The position numbers were made by a program, and so were the translations under genes. Under the pieces are notes generated by a model. That model saw only the letters and a program-made list of their open reading frames with translations. It was not told where the DNA came from and ran no database searches. This document shows, one piece after another, positions 1-10,113 of a DNA stretch of 41,863 nucleotides (position 1 is the stretch's first letter; each line of letters starts with the position of its first letter). Location: positions 1 to 41,863 of the forward strand of contig JABDCD010000006.1 in NCBI GenBank assembly GCA_013288305.1, given 5' to 3'. Origin of the DNA: Alphaproteobacteria bacterium. Lineage in GTDB: Bacteria; Pseudomonadota; Alphaproteobacteria; Rickettsiales; SXRF01.

Positions 1-1
1 T

Positions 2-922
2 AAGCGCTACATTTTAACTTTGTCCTGCCGCGACGTGCGCGGCATCGTCGCTGCCGTGACCGGGTTCTTGGCGGAGAATTTCGGATTTATTATCGAATCG
101 GCGCAATTCGGCGATGCTTCGACGGGCATGTTTTTCATGCGCGTTGAATTTTCGATGGAAAAGGGCGCGTCCGGCGAGAATGCCATGAAGAAAAAATTCG
201 AGGCGCAGGTGGCCCGGCGTTTTTCCATGCAATGGCAGATCATCGGCAAGCAGCGCAAAAGCCGTGTGTTGATCCTGGTGTCGAAGCATGGGCATTGCCT
301 CAATGACCTGCTCTACCGCCATGCGACCGGCCAGCTGGCCATCGAAATCCCGGCTATCGTCTCCAATCATCGCGACTGGGAGCGCACGGCCAAGTGGCAT
401 GGGATTCCGTTTTATTATCTGCCGGTGGAAAAGGGCGCTGAGTTAAGAGTGCTGCGTGCTGAGAAGAAGAAACAACTCAGCACTGTGCACTCAGCACTCA
501 GCACTTCAAAATCCGAACAAGAATCCAAAATCCTCTCTCTCATCGACAAGCACAATATCGACGTGACCGTTCTGGCGCGTTACATGCAGATTTTGTCGGC
601 GGGCATGTGCAAAAAATTACAGGGCAGGGCGATCAACATCCATCATTCCTTCCTGCCCAGCTTCAAGGGCGCCAGGCCTTATGCCCAGGCTTTCAGCCGC
701 GGAGTGAAGCTCATCGGCGCGACGGCGCATTACGTGACGACCGACCTGGACGAGGGCCCGATCATCGAGCAGGAAGTCGCCCGCGTCGATCATACCCACA
801 CGCCCGACGACCTCGCCGCCATCGGCCGCGACATCGAATGCCTCGTCCTCGCCCGCGCGCTGAAATACCACACCGAGCATCGGGTGTTGCTGAACGGGGG
901 TAAGACGGTGGTGTTTAGGTGA
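2..922 (+). CDS. purU: Formyltetrahydrofolate deformylase PurU, 5' truncated by window edge
   Basis: Frame is open to the window start (KRYILTLSCRDVRGIVAAVTGFLAE...: ACT domain), followed by the formyltransferase motif LARYMQILS...INIHHSFLPSFKGARPYAQAF...GATAHYVTTDLDEGPIIEQ. Contains an unusual ~24-aa insertion (GAELRVLRAEKKKQLSTVHSALSTSK). Confidence 0.95.
   Translation, partial: KRYILTLSCRDVRGIVAAVTGFLAENFGFIIESAQFGDASTGMFFMRVEFSMEKGASGENAMKKKFEAQVARRFSMQWQIIGKQRKSRVLILVSKHGHCLNDLLYRHATGQLAIEIPAIVSNHRDWERTAKWHGIPFYYLPVEKGAELRVLRAEKKKQLSTVHSALSTSKSEQESKILSLIDKHNIDVTVLARYMQILSAGMCKKLQGRAINIHHSFLPSFKGARPYAQAFSRGVKLIGATAHYVTTDLDEGPIIEQEVARVDHTHTPDDLAAIGRDIECLVLARALKYHTEHRVLLNGGKTVVFR
437..503 (+). 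repeat. Heptad hairpin HH1 (in frame inside purU)
   Basis: Left arm 437-463 gctgagttaagagtgctgcgtgctgag, loop aagaagaaacaa-like, right arm ctcagcactgtgcactcagcactcagcac = CAGCACT/GTGCACT/CAGCACT/CAGCACT; about 21/27 positions pair. Confidence 0.85.
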
Positions 923-930
923 GACTGGCG

Positions 931-1680
931 TCACCCAATGAAGGCTTTGTACGCAGTAAACATACCGACAATCTCAGCTCCGATCCCGGTTATCCCTGCG
1001 ACCACGCCGCCAAGAATCTTTGCGGTACGTTTGGTAGTGCTCATGGGTTTTGTGGCTGCGAGCGTACTGTTGTCGGCCTGGCGTGAATAGTAGGGTTCCT
1101 GCCCATCTAATCCTTGCGATAACCATGTTCCGCCTGACTGCATCAGTATGCCGCCGAGCACTATGCCCGTGGCGGCAATACCCAACTTTCCGCCAAGGGA
1201 TTTAGTACTAAGATATTTATCAAATCGTTCTGTTGTTTCAAAAAAATGCCGGCTTACGAAATTAGGGACTTTTTCTACTCCATCGACTCCATCGACTCCT
1301 TCGATGATAGCATTTTTAGCACCGTCTAAGGCTTTATTTATATCTCTAATTGCGTGGGAGTCCTTCGCTGCCTTAAGGATGGTTTCCAGATTATCGTGGA
1401 GAATGGAGGTAGCCTCAGTTAAGGGGGTGCCTTTCGGTAAAGTTATATTTTTATCTCCGTTTAATGCAATTCTATATCCCTTGCTGAGTACGGTTCCTGT
1501 TTCACTTTCAATTGTTTTAATACCACCTAACAGAGTGTTTATGGATTCTAAAAAACCATTTGCGGTTTCTTTAGCAGTCACGCCTAAACTCTCTGGGGCT
1601 AAACTACTAAGTTTACCTTGCAGATTCGTGAGCCATTGTTCGGCATTTTCAACAATCTTTTCTGAAACAGTCTTTGCCAT
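931..1680 (-). CDS. Hypothetical protein with C-terminal hydrophobic glycine-rich segments
   Basis: ORF 931..1707; start at 1680 (MAKTVSEKIVENAEQWL) preferred because AGGA lies just upstream (ggcaggaaatATG). Segments LGIAATGIVLGGILMQSGG and AKILGGVVAGITGIGAEIVGMF. Confidence 0.7.
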   Translation of the reverse strand: MAKTVSEKIVENAEQWLTNLQGKLSSLAPESLGVTAKETANGFLESINTLLGGIKTIESETGTVLSKGYRIALNGDKNITLPKGTPLTEATSILHDNLETILKAAKDSHAIRDINKALDGAKNAIIEGVDGVDGVEKVPNFVSRHFFETTERFDKYLSTKSLGGKLGIAATGIVLGGILMQSGGTWLSQGLDGQEPYYSRQADNSTLAATKPMSTTKRTAKILGGVVAGITGIGAEIVGMFTAYKAFIG

Positions 1681-1741
1681 ATTTCCTGCCAACGTAATGA
1701 TGGTCAATAATACAATTTAGCACATCCACCCCCGCCATGGT

Positions 1742-1759
1742 GTTACAATATGATGACAA
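1742..1759 (-). promoter_or_regulatory. Pho-box-like direct repeat, box 1
   Basis: Minus strand TTGTCAT-CATA-TTGTAAC; 61 bp from the ATG at 1680. Confidence 0.5.
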
Positions 1760-1872
1760 TTGTGCAGCACAAGGCAATAAGACCCCTGCATTTTTATAGA
1801 ATATTGTATTATAAAGATATTTTATTATACTGGCGTGAAAAAAGACCCCTCATCCTGCTGCGCTAACATTAG

Positions 1873-1922
1873 GACGGCGAGTCGGCGGGGATTCAATGCG
1901 TGACAATCCCGCCTTCGCCGTC
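1873..1922 (+). repeat. Palindrome overlapping the lon 3' end
   Basis: gacggcgagtcggcggggatt (1873-1893) pairs with aatcccgccttcgccgtc (1905-1922); the lon stop (1893-1895) is at the arm/loop boundary. Confidence 0.6.
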
Positions 1923-4334
1923 GGGGAGGGTAGGAGGGAGGAGCGTCGGCATGGCGATGACTTCTTTTTCTTTGGGATCTTTCCATTCCATCGGTTCCGG
2001 CATCCGCACCAGGGCGGCTTTCAGTACTTCATCGACGGTGGCCACCGGAATCAGCGTCATGCCCTTCTTCACATTATCGGGGATTTCTTCGAGGTCTTTG
2101 ACGTTTTCCTGCGGGATCAGCACCGTAGTCAGCCCGCCGCGCAGCGCCGCCAGCAGTTTTTCCTTGAGGCCACCGATACCGAGCACGCGGCCGCGCAGCG
2201 TTACCTCGCCGGTCATGGCGACGTCCTTGCGTACCGGGATGCCGGTCAGCACCGAGACGATAGCGGTGGTCATGGCGATGCCGGCGGAAGGGCCGTCCTT
2301 GGGCGTGGCGCCTTCGGGCACGTGGACGTGAATATCCGTGGTCTGGAACCTGGGCGGGGCGATGCCGAAATCCAGCGAGCGCGAGCGCACGTAGGAAATC
2401 GACGCCTGCACCGATTCCTGCATGACGTCCCCAAGCTTGCCGGTGATGGTGGTTTTGCCTTTGCCGGGCATGGTGACGGCTTCGACGACGAGCAGTTCGC
2501 CGCCGACTTCCGTCCAGGCCAGGCCGGTGACCATGCCGATTAAATCATCCTTCTCGACTTCGCCGAAGCTGTATTTGCGCACGCCGGCGAATTTGCCGAT
2601 GTTGCGCGCCGTAACCTTGATCATGGCGAGGCTTTTCAGCATGATTTCCTTGACCGCCTTGCGCGTGGCATTGGCGATTTCGCGCTCCAGGTTGCGCACG
2701 CCGGCCTCGCGCGTGTAGTAGCGGATGATATCGCGCAGTGCGTCGTCCGAGATCGACCATTCCTCTTTTTTGAGGCCGTGCGCCTTCATCTGTTTTTCGA
2801 TCAGATGCTGCCGGGCGATGTGGACTTTTTCGTCTTCGGTGTAGCCGGGGATGCGGATGACTTCCATGCGGTCAAGCAGGGGGCGCGGCATGTTGGTGGT
2901 GTTGGCGGTGGTGACGAACATGACATCCGACAGATCGTAATCGACTTCGAGGTAATGGTCGTTGAAGGCGTGGTTCTGCTCCGGATCGAGCACTTCGAGC
3001 AGCGCCGCCGCCGGGTCGCCGCGGTAGTCGCTGCCCATCTTGTCGATCTCGTCGAGGAGGATCAGCGCGTTGCTCGACTTGGCTTTTTTCATCGACTGGA
3101 TGATTTTGCCCGGCATCGAACCGATATAGGTGCGGCGGTGACCGCGGATTTCCGCCTCATCGCGTACGCCGCCTAGACTGATACGCACAAAATTGCGCCC
3201 GGTGGCGCGGGCGATGGACTTGGCCAGCGACGTCTTGCCGACGCCGGGCGGGCCGATGATGCACAATATCTGGCTTCTGACCTGGCGCGTGCGCTGTTGC
3301 ACGGCGAGATATTCCAGGATACGCTCCTTGACCTTCTCCAGCCCGTAATGATCCTCGTTGAGGATTCTTTCGGCTTCCTTGAGATCGCTCTTGATGCGCG
3401 TCGTCTTTTTCCACGGCAGCGACATGATCCAGTCGAGATAGTTGCGGATGACCGAGGCTTCCGCCGACATGCTGCTCATGGTGCGCAGCTTCTTGATCTC
3501 GCTTTCGACCTTGGCGCGCGCTTCCTTGGTCAGGCGGATCTTCTTGAAATCCGCTTCGAGCTTGCCGACCTCGTCCTTGCCGTCCTCGGATTCGCCCAGC
3601 TCCTTCTGTATGGCTTTCATCTGCTCGTTCAAATAATATTCGCGCTGCGTTTTTTCCATCTGGCGCTTGACGCGGCTCCTGATGCGTTTTTCGGTATTGA
3701 GCACGGAGATTTCGTTTTCCATCAGCGTGAAGATATGCTCCAGCCGCTCCGGCACCGTGAGCATTTCGAGGATTTTCTGCTTGGCGGCAATGTCCACCGA
3801 CATATGGGCGGCGATGGTGTCGGCGAGCAGGCTGGCACTGGTGATTTTGCCCACCGTGCCCATCGTTTCCGGTTGAATCTTCTTGTTCAGCTTGACATAT
3901 TGCTCGAACTGGCCGAGCACGGTGCGGAACAAGCCTTCCATTTCCTGCTTTTCGCCCTGCCGCTCTTCGACGATGCCGGCGGCGACCTGGAAATAATCAT
4001 TGTTATCGATGAATTCAGTGATCTGCGCGCGCGCCACGCCCTCGACCAGCACCTTCACCGTGCCGTCGGGCAGGCGCAACAGCTGGAGAATATTGCCGAT
4101 GGTGCCCATGCGGTAGATGTCGCTCTCCTTGGGATCGTCGACGCCGCCGTTTTTCTGGGTGACCAGCAGGATCTTGCCCTCGCGCCGGACGACTTCCTCC
4201 AACGCCCGCACCGACTTCTCGCGCCCGACGAACAGCGGCACCACCATCGACGGAAACACCACGATGTCGCGCAGCGGCAGGACCGGTAATATCTCAGTCC
4301 TGAGGATAACGGGCGGAGGTGCGGATGTTTCCAT
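1893..4334 (-). CDS. lon: ATP-dependent protease La (Lon)
   Basis: [31 protein letters not shown]; Walker [16 protein letters not shown]; catalytic region [15 protein letters not shown] and [19 protein letters not shown]. Confidence 0.98.
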   Translation of the reverse strand: METSAPPPVILRTEILPVLPLRDIVVFPSMVVPLFVGREKSVRALEEVVRREGKILLVTQKNGGVDDPKESDIYRMGTIGNILQLLRLPDGTVKVLVEGVARAQITEFIDNNDYFQVAAGIVEERQGEKQEMEGLFRTVLGQFEQYVKLNKKIQPETMGTVGKITSASLLADTIAAHMSVDIAAKQKILEMLTVPERLEHIFTLMENEISVLNTEKRIRSRVKRQMEKTQREYYLNEQMKAIQKELGESEDGKDEVGKLEADFKKIRLTKEARAKVESEIKKLRTMSSMSAEASVIRNYLDWIMSLPWKKTTRIKSDLKEAERILNEDHYGLEKVKERILEYLAVQQRTRQVRSQILCIIGPPGVGKTSLAKSIARATGRNFVRISLGGVRDEAEIRGHRRTYIGSMPGKIIQSMKKAKSSNALILLDEIDKMGSDYRGDPAAALLEVLDPEQNHAFNDHYLEVDYDLSDVMFVTTANTTNMPRPLLDRMEVIRIPGYTEDEKVHIARQHLIEKQMKAHGLKKEEWSISDDALRDIIRYYTREAGVRNLEREIANATRKAVKEIMLKSLAMIKVTARNIGKFAGVRKYSFGEVEKDDLIGMVTGLAWTEVGGELLVVEAVTMPGKGKTTITGKLGDVMQESVQASISYVRSRSLDFGIAPPRFQTTDIHVHVPEGATPKDGPSAGIAMTTAIVSVLTGIPVRKDVAMTGEVTLRGRVLGIGGLKEKLLAALRGGLTTVLIPQENVKDLEEIPDNVKKGMTLIPVATVDEVLKAALVRMPEPMEWKDPKEKEVIAMPTLLPPTLPDGEGGIVTH

Positions 4335-4422
4335 AAAGCTGTCGTGTGATTTTCGTATGTGAATTCTTGCCTATATAAATATAGGCGAACTGCGCGGCGA
4401 TTGCCAGAGGGAAGTGGTATAT

Positions 4423-4526
4423 CCCCGCCGAATGGCGGGGTCCGGTATTAGATACAATGGGTTATAATTTACGCCTAATGGCGGGTTTAGTCCAGTTAGA
4501 CCAGACCCCGCAATAAATGCGGGGAT
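4423..4526. repeat. Intergenic hairpins, one copy of a dispersed CCCCGCA repeat
   Basis: CCCCGCCgaatGGCGGGG (4423-4440) and agaCCCCGCAataaaTGCGGGGat (4503-4526); the latter is nearly the reverse complement of 10117-10139. Confidence 0.6.
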
Positions 4527-4715
4527 AGAGGCTGGTGCACCAGAGCGGAATAACCTCGAACCGAATACACCAATTCGTTGAAATTGTACAGAAGTGGGGT
4601 AAAGTATTCAAGTATCCGCCGGTATTGGACGGAAAAAGTTTTAAGTGGGAGTCGCTAAGTTTAGCGGTGTGACTGATTTACAATTGATTTATCTAAAGTT
4701 CTACGGATCATTTTT

Positions 4716-5963
4716 CTAATATATGACATTTCCTTTACTCGCAGGTGCAACATACTCCCTCTCTCTGAACTTCCACATGAGAGGTAAGAAACGCTCCAAC
4801 AATTTCCCGCTAATCATTCCGGCCTTTGCTTCGTCCTCCAAAATTCCTGTCGCCTTCTCTAATGACATCGGATGGGCGCGGTAACTGCGTACACTGGTCA
4901 TTGCTTTAAAGCGGTCTATAATGGGATGAATATGCGTAATAGGCGGCATGTCTTCCCTGCTTCCTTTGCTGATGCCTTTGGGGTAGCCGGTGCCATCGAG
5001 ATTTTCATGATGTGTAGCAATTATTTTGCCTATGTCTTTTAATGATTCAGGCAATCCCAACGCTTCTATCATTTGTGTTGAATAGACGACATGGTTTTTC
5101 ATGATTGTCTTTTTGGCACCATCCAGCCTGCCCGGATAATGGAGTATATCGTCAGGTATATACAGCTTCCCATAATCATGCAGCATGACGGCGATACATA
5201 ATACCGCGCCCTTTTCTGCATCCACCGTGTATTCATCAGCTCCCTTGTTATTTGGGGGCATAAGTTCTGTAGCTAATATTTGAGCAAGCAGTTGTGTTGA
5301 GTTATTTATATGCTCATAGGTTTCAGGGGAGTGCGTTGCAATACGCGCAAAAAAATGCTCAATGGCGGTTCGCAGACTGGGATTTTTCTCGATAATCTCG
5401 GCAACCCTATCGGCAAGCATCCCTCTATTGGCCGAAGTCGCGGGGGTATCATCTTGTGATGCGACCCGAATCAACTCTACCATTCTCCTTGTATGCACAT
5501 CGTCCAGGATTTCACCAGGGGATATTTGCTCTCCTAACAATTCAATATCTTTGCGCGCGGCTTCGTCTACATCGGTAACTCTGCTTGCCTCGTTTGCCAA
5601 AGACTCGGCTATGACCTTGTCCATTATAACTTTTAGACTGGCTATATTGGGTGGCTTGTGCACGATTGCTTTTATCGCACTATGCATTTTTCTGAACTCT
5701 TCCTGCATACTGGAGTCGCCAGTCAATAATATCATCGGCGTAGCATCTAGTTTGCGCTTCATGGCATCTGCCAAGTCAGCACCGGTTGCTCCTTTCTCAT
5801 GCAAGTTATAATCGGCAACGACCAGATCAAATTTCGTTGTGGAGAGCTTCTCCATCGCTTCAGCCATACTGGCAACCGAGGTTATCTGATGATCTTGCCC
5901 GAACTGGAGGCCAAACAGCATACGAAGTGATGGATCGTCCTCGACGTGCAGAATATTTGCCAT
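4716..5963 (-). CDS. Response regulator: REC domain plus HD-GYP phosphodiesterase-like domain
   Basis: REC: ILHVEDDPSLRMLF...VVADYNL...LLTGDSS...VHKP. HD-GYP: MLHDYGKLYIPDDILHYPGRL...MKNHVVYS...IATHHENLDGTGYPKG...IIDRFKAMTSVRSYR. Confidence 0.9.
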   Translation of the reverse strand: MANILHVEDDPSLRMLFGLQFGQDHQITSVASMAEAMEKLSTTKFDLVVADYNLHEKGATGADLADAMKRKLDATPMILLTGDSSMQEEFRKMHSAIKAIVHKPPNIASLKVIMDKVIAESLANEASRVTDVDEAARKDIELLGEQISPGEILDDVHTRRMVELIRVASQDDTPATSANRGMLADRVAEIIEKNPSLRTAIEHFFARIATHSPETYEHINNSTQLLAQILATELMPPNNKGADEYTVDAEKGAVLCIAVMLHDYGKLYIPDDILHYPGRLDGAKKTIMKNHVVYSTQMIEALGLPESLKDIGKIIATHHENLDGTGYPKGISKGSREDMPPITHIHPIIDRFKAMTSVRSYRAHPMSLEKATGILEDEAKAGMISGKLLERFLPLMWKFREREYVAPASKGNVIY

Positions 5964-6239
5964 TGCTCATCCCTTGATTTAACGTAGATACTAAACATAT
6001 CCGGTAAAGATACATATAGCTTTAAATCTTCAGCGTCTTGTTATTGTTTATAAAAGTTCCACACGTGGGCAATAATTAGTGATGCAACGCCCTTGCTGGC
6101 AATATGCGCTTGTTGAGCAATTTGATCTCACCACACTCGCGCGGAGCTAGAACCAAAAAACCTAAATAAATCTAGCACCTAAAATGCCGTTTCAAAATGA
6201 GAAATCAGAATACGGCATATAAACAATGCCTTGAAAAAA

Positions 6240-6324
6240 TGGTGCGGGTAAAGGGACTTGAACCCCTACGCCTTGCGGCGCCAGGACCTAAACCTGGTGC
6301 GTCTGCCAATTCCGCCATACCCGC
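6240..6324 (-). tRNA. tRNA-Leu (anticodon TAG), CCA encoded
   Basis: Minus strand gcgggtatggcggaattggcagacgcaccaggtTTAGgtcctggcgccgcaaggcgtaggggttcaagtccctttacccgcacca; acceptor gcgggta/tacccgc, long variable arm. Confidence 0.96.
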
Positions 6325-6398
6325 CCCCAGATTGTCATACCCGCATGGGCCGCTTCTGTCAAACTACTGTAATAATTCCCGTTTTCCATACGCACCCA

Positions 6399-6416
6399 TT
6401 GTCATAAAAACTTCAT
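6399..6416 (+). promoter_or_regulatory. Pho-box-like direct repeat, box 2
   Basis: TTGTCAT-AAAA-ACTTCAT; 64 bp before the ATG at 6481. Confidence 0.55.
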
Positions 6417-6480
6417 ACTAGGGCTGCCATGGCTGTGGTAGTCTGGTAATAGCTAAAAAAACTGACCAAGAAAGCATAAT

Positions 6481-7191
6481 ATGGCACTCACTCAACAACA
6501 AGAAATGCGCCTGAGAGGAATTGTCGCGGCAAAATGCGAGGAAGCCTTAAAAGGAACCACTCCTCTTTCTACGCAGGTTATTAACGCGTTTAACTCTAAT
6601 CTAACTACTCTTAAAGGTGCGGCGGATATAGCTTCGGATGGCAGGCCTCTCACTGAACAAGAAATTAAAGCTCTTAGGAAGCAAGCCAAAGAAAAAACTA
6701 TCAAAGAATTACAGGATTTTTCGATTGCTTCAGCTAATGCCGATCCGGGTACACCGCCACCAGCCAATCTGGGAATGTCAGGGTTAGGAAACCAAGCGTT
6801 GTCGATGGTAGGACAATCCTTTTTTGGCAGTATCCCGTTAATAGGGCCATTATTTGATAAAATACTTCCGATGCTGATTAAAGCCGTTACTGTCGGTTAT
6901 CAATATTTCACGCAAAAACCTGATAAGGACGGTAAAACTAAAGGCCTCGGAGATCTGTGGGAAGAAGATACCCAGAAGGATGGCCTGACGCGTCTGGCGA
7001 AGAGTTTCCAAATCGATCCTAAATCATTGGTTGATTCAGTGATGAACGAGCCTTCTGCGGCCGCTCCGGCAAAACCGCCGGTACAGCCTAATCCTTTGCC
7101 CCCAAATCATGTTCCTGATGGAACGAATTTACCGTCCCCACCGCGTCCTATATCGCCACCTCCGTCTCCTCCGGGCCAAACGCCCCCATAA
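6481..7191 (+). CDS. Hypothetical protein with proline-rich C-terminus and a central hydrophobic segment
   Basis: 236-aa ORF; central GNQALSMVGQSFFGSIPLIGPLFDKILPMLIKAVTVGY; tail PPVQPNPLPPNHVPDGTNLPSPPRPISPPPSPPGQTPP. Confidence 0.75.
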   Translation: MALTQQQEMRLRGIVAAKCEEALKGTTPLSTQVINAFNSNLTTLKGAADIASDGRPLTEQEIKALRKQAKEKTIKELQDFSIASANADPGTPPPANLGMSGLGNQALSMVGQSFFGSIPLIGPLFDKILPMLIKAVTVGYQYFTQKPDKDGKTKGLGDLWEEDTQKDGLTRLAKSFQIDPKSLVDSVMNEPSAAAPAKPPVQPNPLPPNHVPDGTNLPSPPRPISPPPSPPGQTPP

Positions 7192-7311
7192 TAATATAGA
7201 TACGATCTTCCTGCACAAAACCGCTTGCCTTCCCATGCGCTTTGTGTTTTCCCCTTACGGTCCTTATGATATGGGGCTAATATAACCATTCCAACTTACA
7301 GAGTATCTCAC

Positions 7312-8703
7312 ATGCAGGTCACGGAACTTGAATCCACAGGGTTGAAGAAAACGCTTAAAATCACCGTCGAGGCGGCGCGCATCAATGAGCAGATGGATGC
7401 GGAGATGAAAGCGGCGGGCGAACGCGTCAGGATTCCGGGATTCCGGCCGGGGTTTATCCCGATGAAAATCCTGCAGCAGCGCTATGGCAAGAGCGTGCAG
7501 CCGGACGTGCTGAAACAGGTCATCAACCACGCCACCGCCGAGGTCATCGCGCAGAAAAAATTGCGCCCGACACTGACGCCGCAGATCAACATCGACGACT
7601 ATAAAGAAGGCGGAGAATTGGCTTTCACCCTGTCGTTTGAAGTGTTTCCCGACATGCCGGAAATGGATTTCGGCGACGTAACGCTGGAGCGCAAAACATT
7701 CGATATAGAAGAAGCGGAGATCGACAAGGCGGTGGGCAACATCGCCGCGCGTAATCCGAAATTCACCCGCCTCGAAGAAGGCGGCAAGGCCAAATCCGGT
7801 CATGTCGTCACCATCGATTTCAAGGGCATGATCGGCGGCGTCGCGTTTGACGGCGGATCGGCCAGCAATTTCAGGTTGGAACTGGGCAGCGGCCAATTCA
7901 TCGAAGGCTTCGAGGAGCAACTCATCGGTGCGCGCGAGGGCGATGACAAGATCGTAAACGTCACCTTCCCGAAAGATTATCCGGGGGAGAAAGTGGCGGG
8001 GCAGGAGGCGTCGTTTGCCGTGAAGGTGAAGGAAATCCATGCCAAGGAAACGCCGGCGGTCGACGATGAATTTGCCAAGGGACTGGGATTCGCCGATGCG
8101 CGGGGGCTGCGCGAGGCCGTCCGCAACCAGTTGATCAAGGAATACGATCAGCAGGTGCGCAACCAGCTTAAAAAACAGTTATTCGACGTGCTGGATGAAA
8201 ACTATGATTTCGAGCTGCCGCAGGGCATGGTCGATATGGAATTTAATTCCATCTGGGAGCGCCTCAAGGAAGCGCAGGCCAAGGGCGAGCCGCTGGATGG
8301 CAAGGGCGAGGACGATCTGAAAGAGGAATACCGGGAGATTGCGCGGCGGCGCGTCAAGCTCGGGCTGATGCTGGCCGAGGTCGGCACCCGCAACCACATC
8401 CAGATCGGCCGCGATGAGCTTGGCCGCGCCGTCATGCAGCAGGCGGGCATGTATCCCGGGCAGGAAAAAATGATCATGGAGTTCTACCGCAAGCATCCCG
8501 AACGTGTCGACGATCTGCGCGGGCCGATATTGGAGGAAAAAGCGGTGGATTTCATCCTCGGCAAGGTCAAATTTAACGATAGCAAGGTGGCGGTGGAGGA
8601 TTTAGTTGAAGAAAACGAGGAAGATTCAGGCAATGCTGAAAAGAAAAAACCGGCTAAGGCCAAGGCGAAAGCTGCGGCTAAGAAGAAGGCGGCTGGCGCG
8701 TAA
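7312..8703 (+). CDS. tig: Trigger factor (peptidyl-prolyl isomerase chaperone)
   Basis: MQVTELESTGLKKTLKITVEA...RIPGFRPGFIPMKILQQRYGKSV; FKBP domain region GHVVTIDFKGMIGGVAFDGG...LGSGQFIEGFEEQLIG; Lys/Ala-rich tail. Confidence 0.97.
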   Translation: MQVTELESTGLKKTLKITVEAARINEQMDAEMKAAGERVRIPGFRPGFIPMKILQQRYGKSVQPDVLKQVINHATAEVIAQKKLRPTLTPQINIDDYKEGGELAFTLSFEVFPDMPEMDFGDVTLERKTFDIEEAEIDKAVGNIAARNPKFTRLEEGGKAKSGHVVTIDFKGMIGGVAFDGGSASNFRLELGSGQFIEGFEEQLIGAREGDDKIVNVTFPKDYPGEKVAGQEASFAVKVKEIHAKETPAVDDEFAKGLGFADARGLREAVRNQLIKEYDQQVRNQLKKQLFDVLDENYDFELPQGMVDMEFNSIWERLKEAQAKGEPLDGKGEDDLKEEYREIARRRVKLGLMLAEVGTRNHIQIGRDELGRAVMQQAGMYPGQEKMIMEFYRKHPERVDDLRGPILEEKAVDFILGKVKFNDSKVAVEDLVEENEEDSGNAEKKKPAKAKAKAAAKKKAAGA

Positions 8704-8751
8704 ATTAAGTTCATTTACCCCTTGGCATTGCGTGACGTATGTGTTACATTT

Positions 8752-9078
8752 ATGATAACGATTGAGCACTATGTCACCGCCGATGGCCTAGATGTTTTTG
8801 ATCGATGGTTTGATCGGTTGAGAGACGATCAGGCTATCGCCCGTATTGCTTCCCGATTGAAGAGATTAAAAAACGGTGTTTTCGGCGATTGCAAGTCGGT
8901 CGGCGGTGGAGTGTGGGAATTGCGTATTGATTACGGCCCCGGTTATCGTCTTTATTACAGCATGATTGGCAGAACTGCTGTTTTGTTATTATGCGGCGGC
9001 GATAAACGCAGACAGGATACGGATATTAAACAGGCTATTGAATATTTGAACGATTATAAGCGGAGATTTTATCTATGA
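8752..9078 (+). CDS. HigB/RelE-superfamily (Gp49-like) toxin
   Basis: Motif pattern ...DRLRDDQAIARIASRLKRLKNGVFGDCKSVGGGVWELRIDYGPGYRLYYSM...LLLCGGDKRRQDTDIKQA typical of addiction-module killer proteins; followed by an overlapping antitoxin. Confidence 0.9.
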   Translation: MITIEHYVTADGLDVFDRWFDRLRDDQAIARIASRLKRLKNGVFGDCKSVGGGVWELRIDYGPGYRLYYSMIGRTAVLLLCGGDKRRQDTDIKQAIEYLNDYKRRFYL

Positions 9079-9392
9079 AAAAACGTCCTCTTACCGTATC
9101 TCACGATGAATGGCTCCTGAAAAAACTACGCAGCAATCCTGCTTTTGCGGTGGAATATCTTAAGGCTTCCCTGGAAGAAATGGATGAGCCGGGCGGCAAA
9201 GTAGCGCTGCGTGAAGCACTCAAGGACATCGCTCAAGCCTGCGGCATCGCCAAAGTTGCTAAAGCCGCAGGCATTCCCCGCGAAAGCCTGTCGCGCGCGT
9301 TATCGTCGCGCGGAAACCCCCGCCTGGACACGCTGACCGCCATTGTCCACGGCATGGGACTTCGACTTACCGTGCAACCGGCTGCCCACTAA
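9075..9392 (+). CDS. HigA-like HTH addiction module antidote
   Basis: Overlaps toxin stop by 4 nt; LREALKDIAQACGIAKVAKAAGIPRESLSRALSSRGNPRLDTLTAIVHGMGLRLTV. Confidence 0.9.
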   Translation: MKKRPLTVSHDEWLLKKLRSNPAFAVEYLKASLEEMDEPGGKVALREALKDIAQACGIAKVAKAAGIPRESLSRALSSRGNPRLDTLTAIVHGMGLRLTVQPAAH

Positions 9393-9466
9393 CACATTCT
9401 TAACCTTTGGCCGCTACACCGGTACTGGTAGACGAAGTATTTACCCCTATATGATAAGGTAACACT

Positions 9467-10108
9467 ATGAAAGACGCACTCGAAGTATACAACAACATGC
9501 TGGTGCCGATCGTCGTCGAGCAGACGGCGCGCGGGGAGCGCAGCTATGATATTTATTCGCGCCTGCTCAAGGAGCGAATTATTTTCCTGGTCGGCGGGGT
9601 CGATGACCACATGGCGTCGCTGATCTGCGCGCAATTGCTCTTCCTGGAATCGGAAAATCCCGATAAGGAGATTTTCATGTACATCAATTCCCCGGGGGGC
9701 ATCGTGACGTCGGGGCTCTCTATCTATGATACGATGCAATATATCCGCCCCAAGGTGTCGACGCTGTGCTTCGGCCAGGCGGCGTCGATGGGTTCGCTGC
9801 TGCTGGCGGCGGGCGAGGCTGGGATGCGTTATGCGCTGCCCAACGCGCGCATCATGATTCACCAGCCGTCGGGCGGCTATTCCGGCCAGGCGACGGACAT
9901 CGAGATTCATGCCAAGGAAATATTGAGTCTCAAGGCGCGGCTGAACCAGATTTATGTCAAACATACCGGACAAAAATTATCGCACATCGAAAAAAACATG
10001 GAGCGCGATAATTTCCTGAGCGCCGAAGCGGCGAAGGAATTCGGCATCGTCGACCAGGTGCTGGATAAGCGGAGTGCAGAAGATGCGGCGTTGAAGAAGG
10101 ATAAATAG
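9467..10108 (+). CDS. clpP: ATP-dependent Clp protease proteolytic subunit
   Basis: [32 protein letters not shown]-like N-terminus; catalytic [14 protein letters not shown] and [10 protein letters not shown]. Confidence 0.98.
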   Translation: MKDALEVYNNMLVPIVVEQTARGERSYDIYSRLLKERIIFLVGGVDDHMASLICAQLLFLESENPDKEIFMYINSPGGIVTSGLSIYDTMQYIRPKVSTLCFGQAASMGSLLLAAGEAGMRYALPNARIMIHQPSGGYSGQATDIEIHAKEILSLKARLNQIYVKHTGQKLSHIEKNMERDNFLSAEAAKEFGIVDQVLDKRSAEDAALKKDK

Positions 10109-10113
10109 AAAGT

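Noticed and set aside
437-503. HH1 as CRISPR-like array or rho-independent terminator
   Set aside because: No spacer-repeat structure, no T tract, and it lies inside an open reading frame.
3297-4289. 330-aa + strand ORF opposite lon
   Set aside because: Antisense to a certain lon reading frame; low-complexity His/Asp/Leu-rich composition typical of the complementary frame of GC-rich genes.
4716-5963. HD-GYP regulator as a novel system
   Set aside because: REC-HD-GYP fusions are common; the HDYGK variation is minor and does not by itself imply new function.
6184-6218. atgccgt...acggcat hairpin as tRNA-Leu terminator
   Set aside because: 7-bp arms with a long loop and only a short T run on the minus strand; too weak to call.
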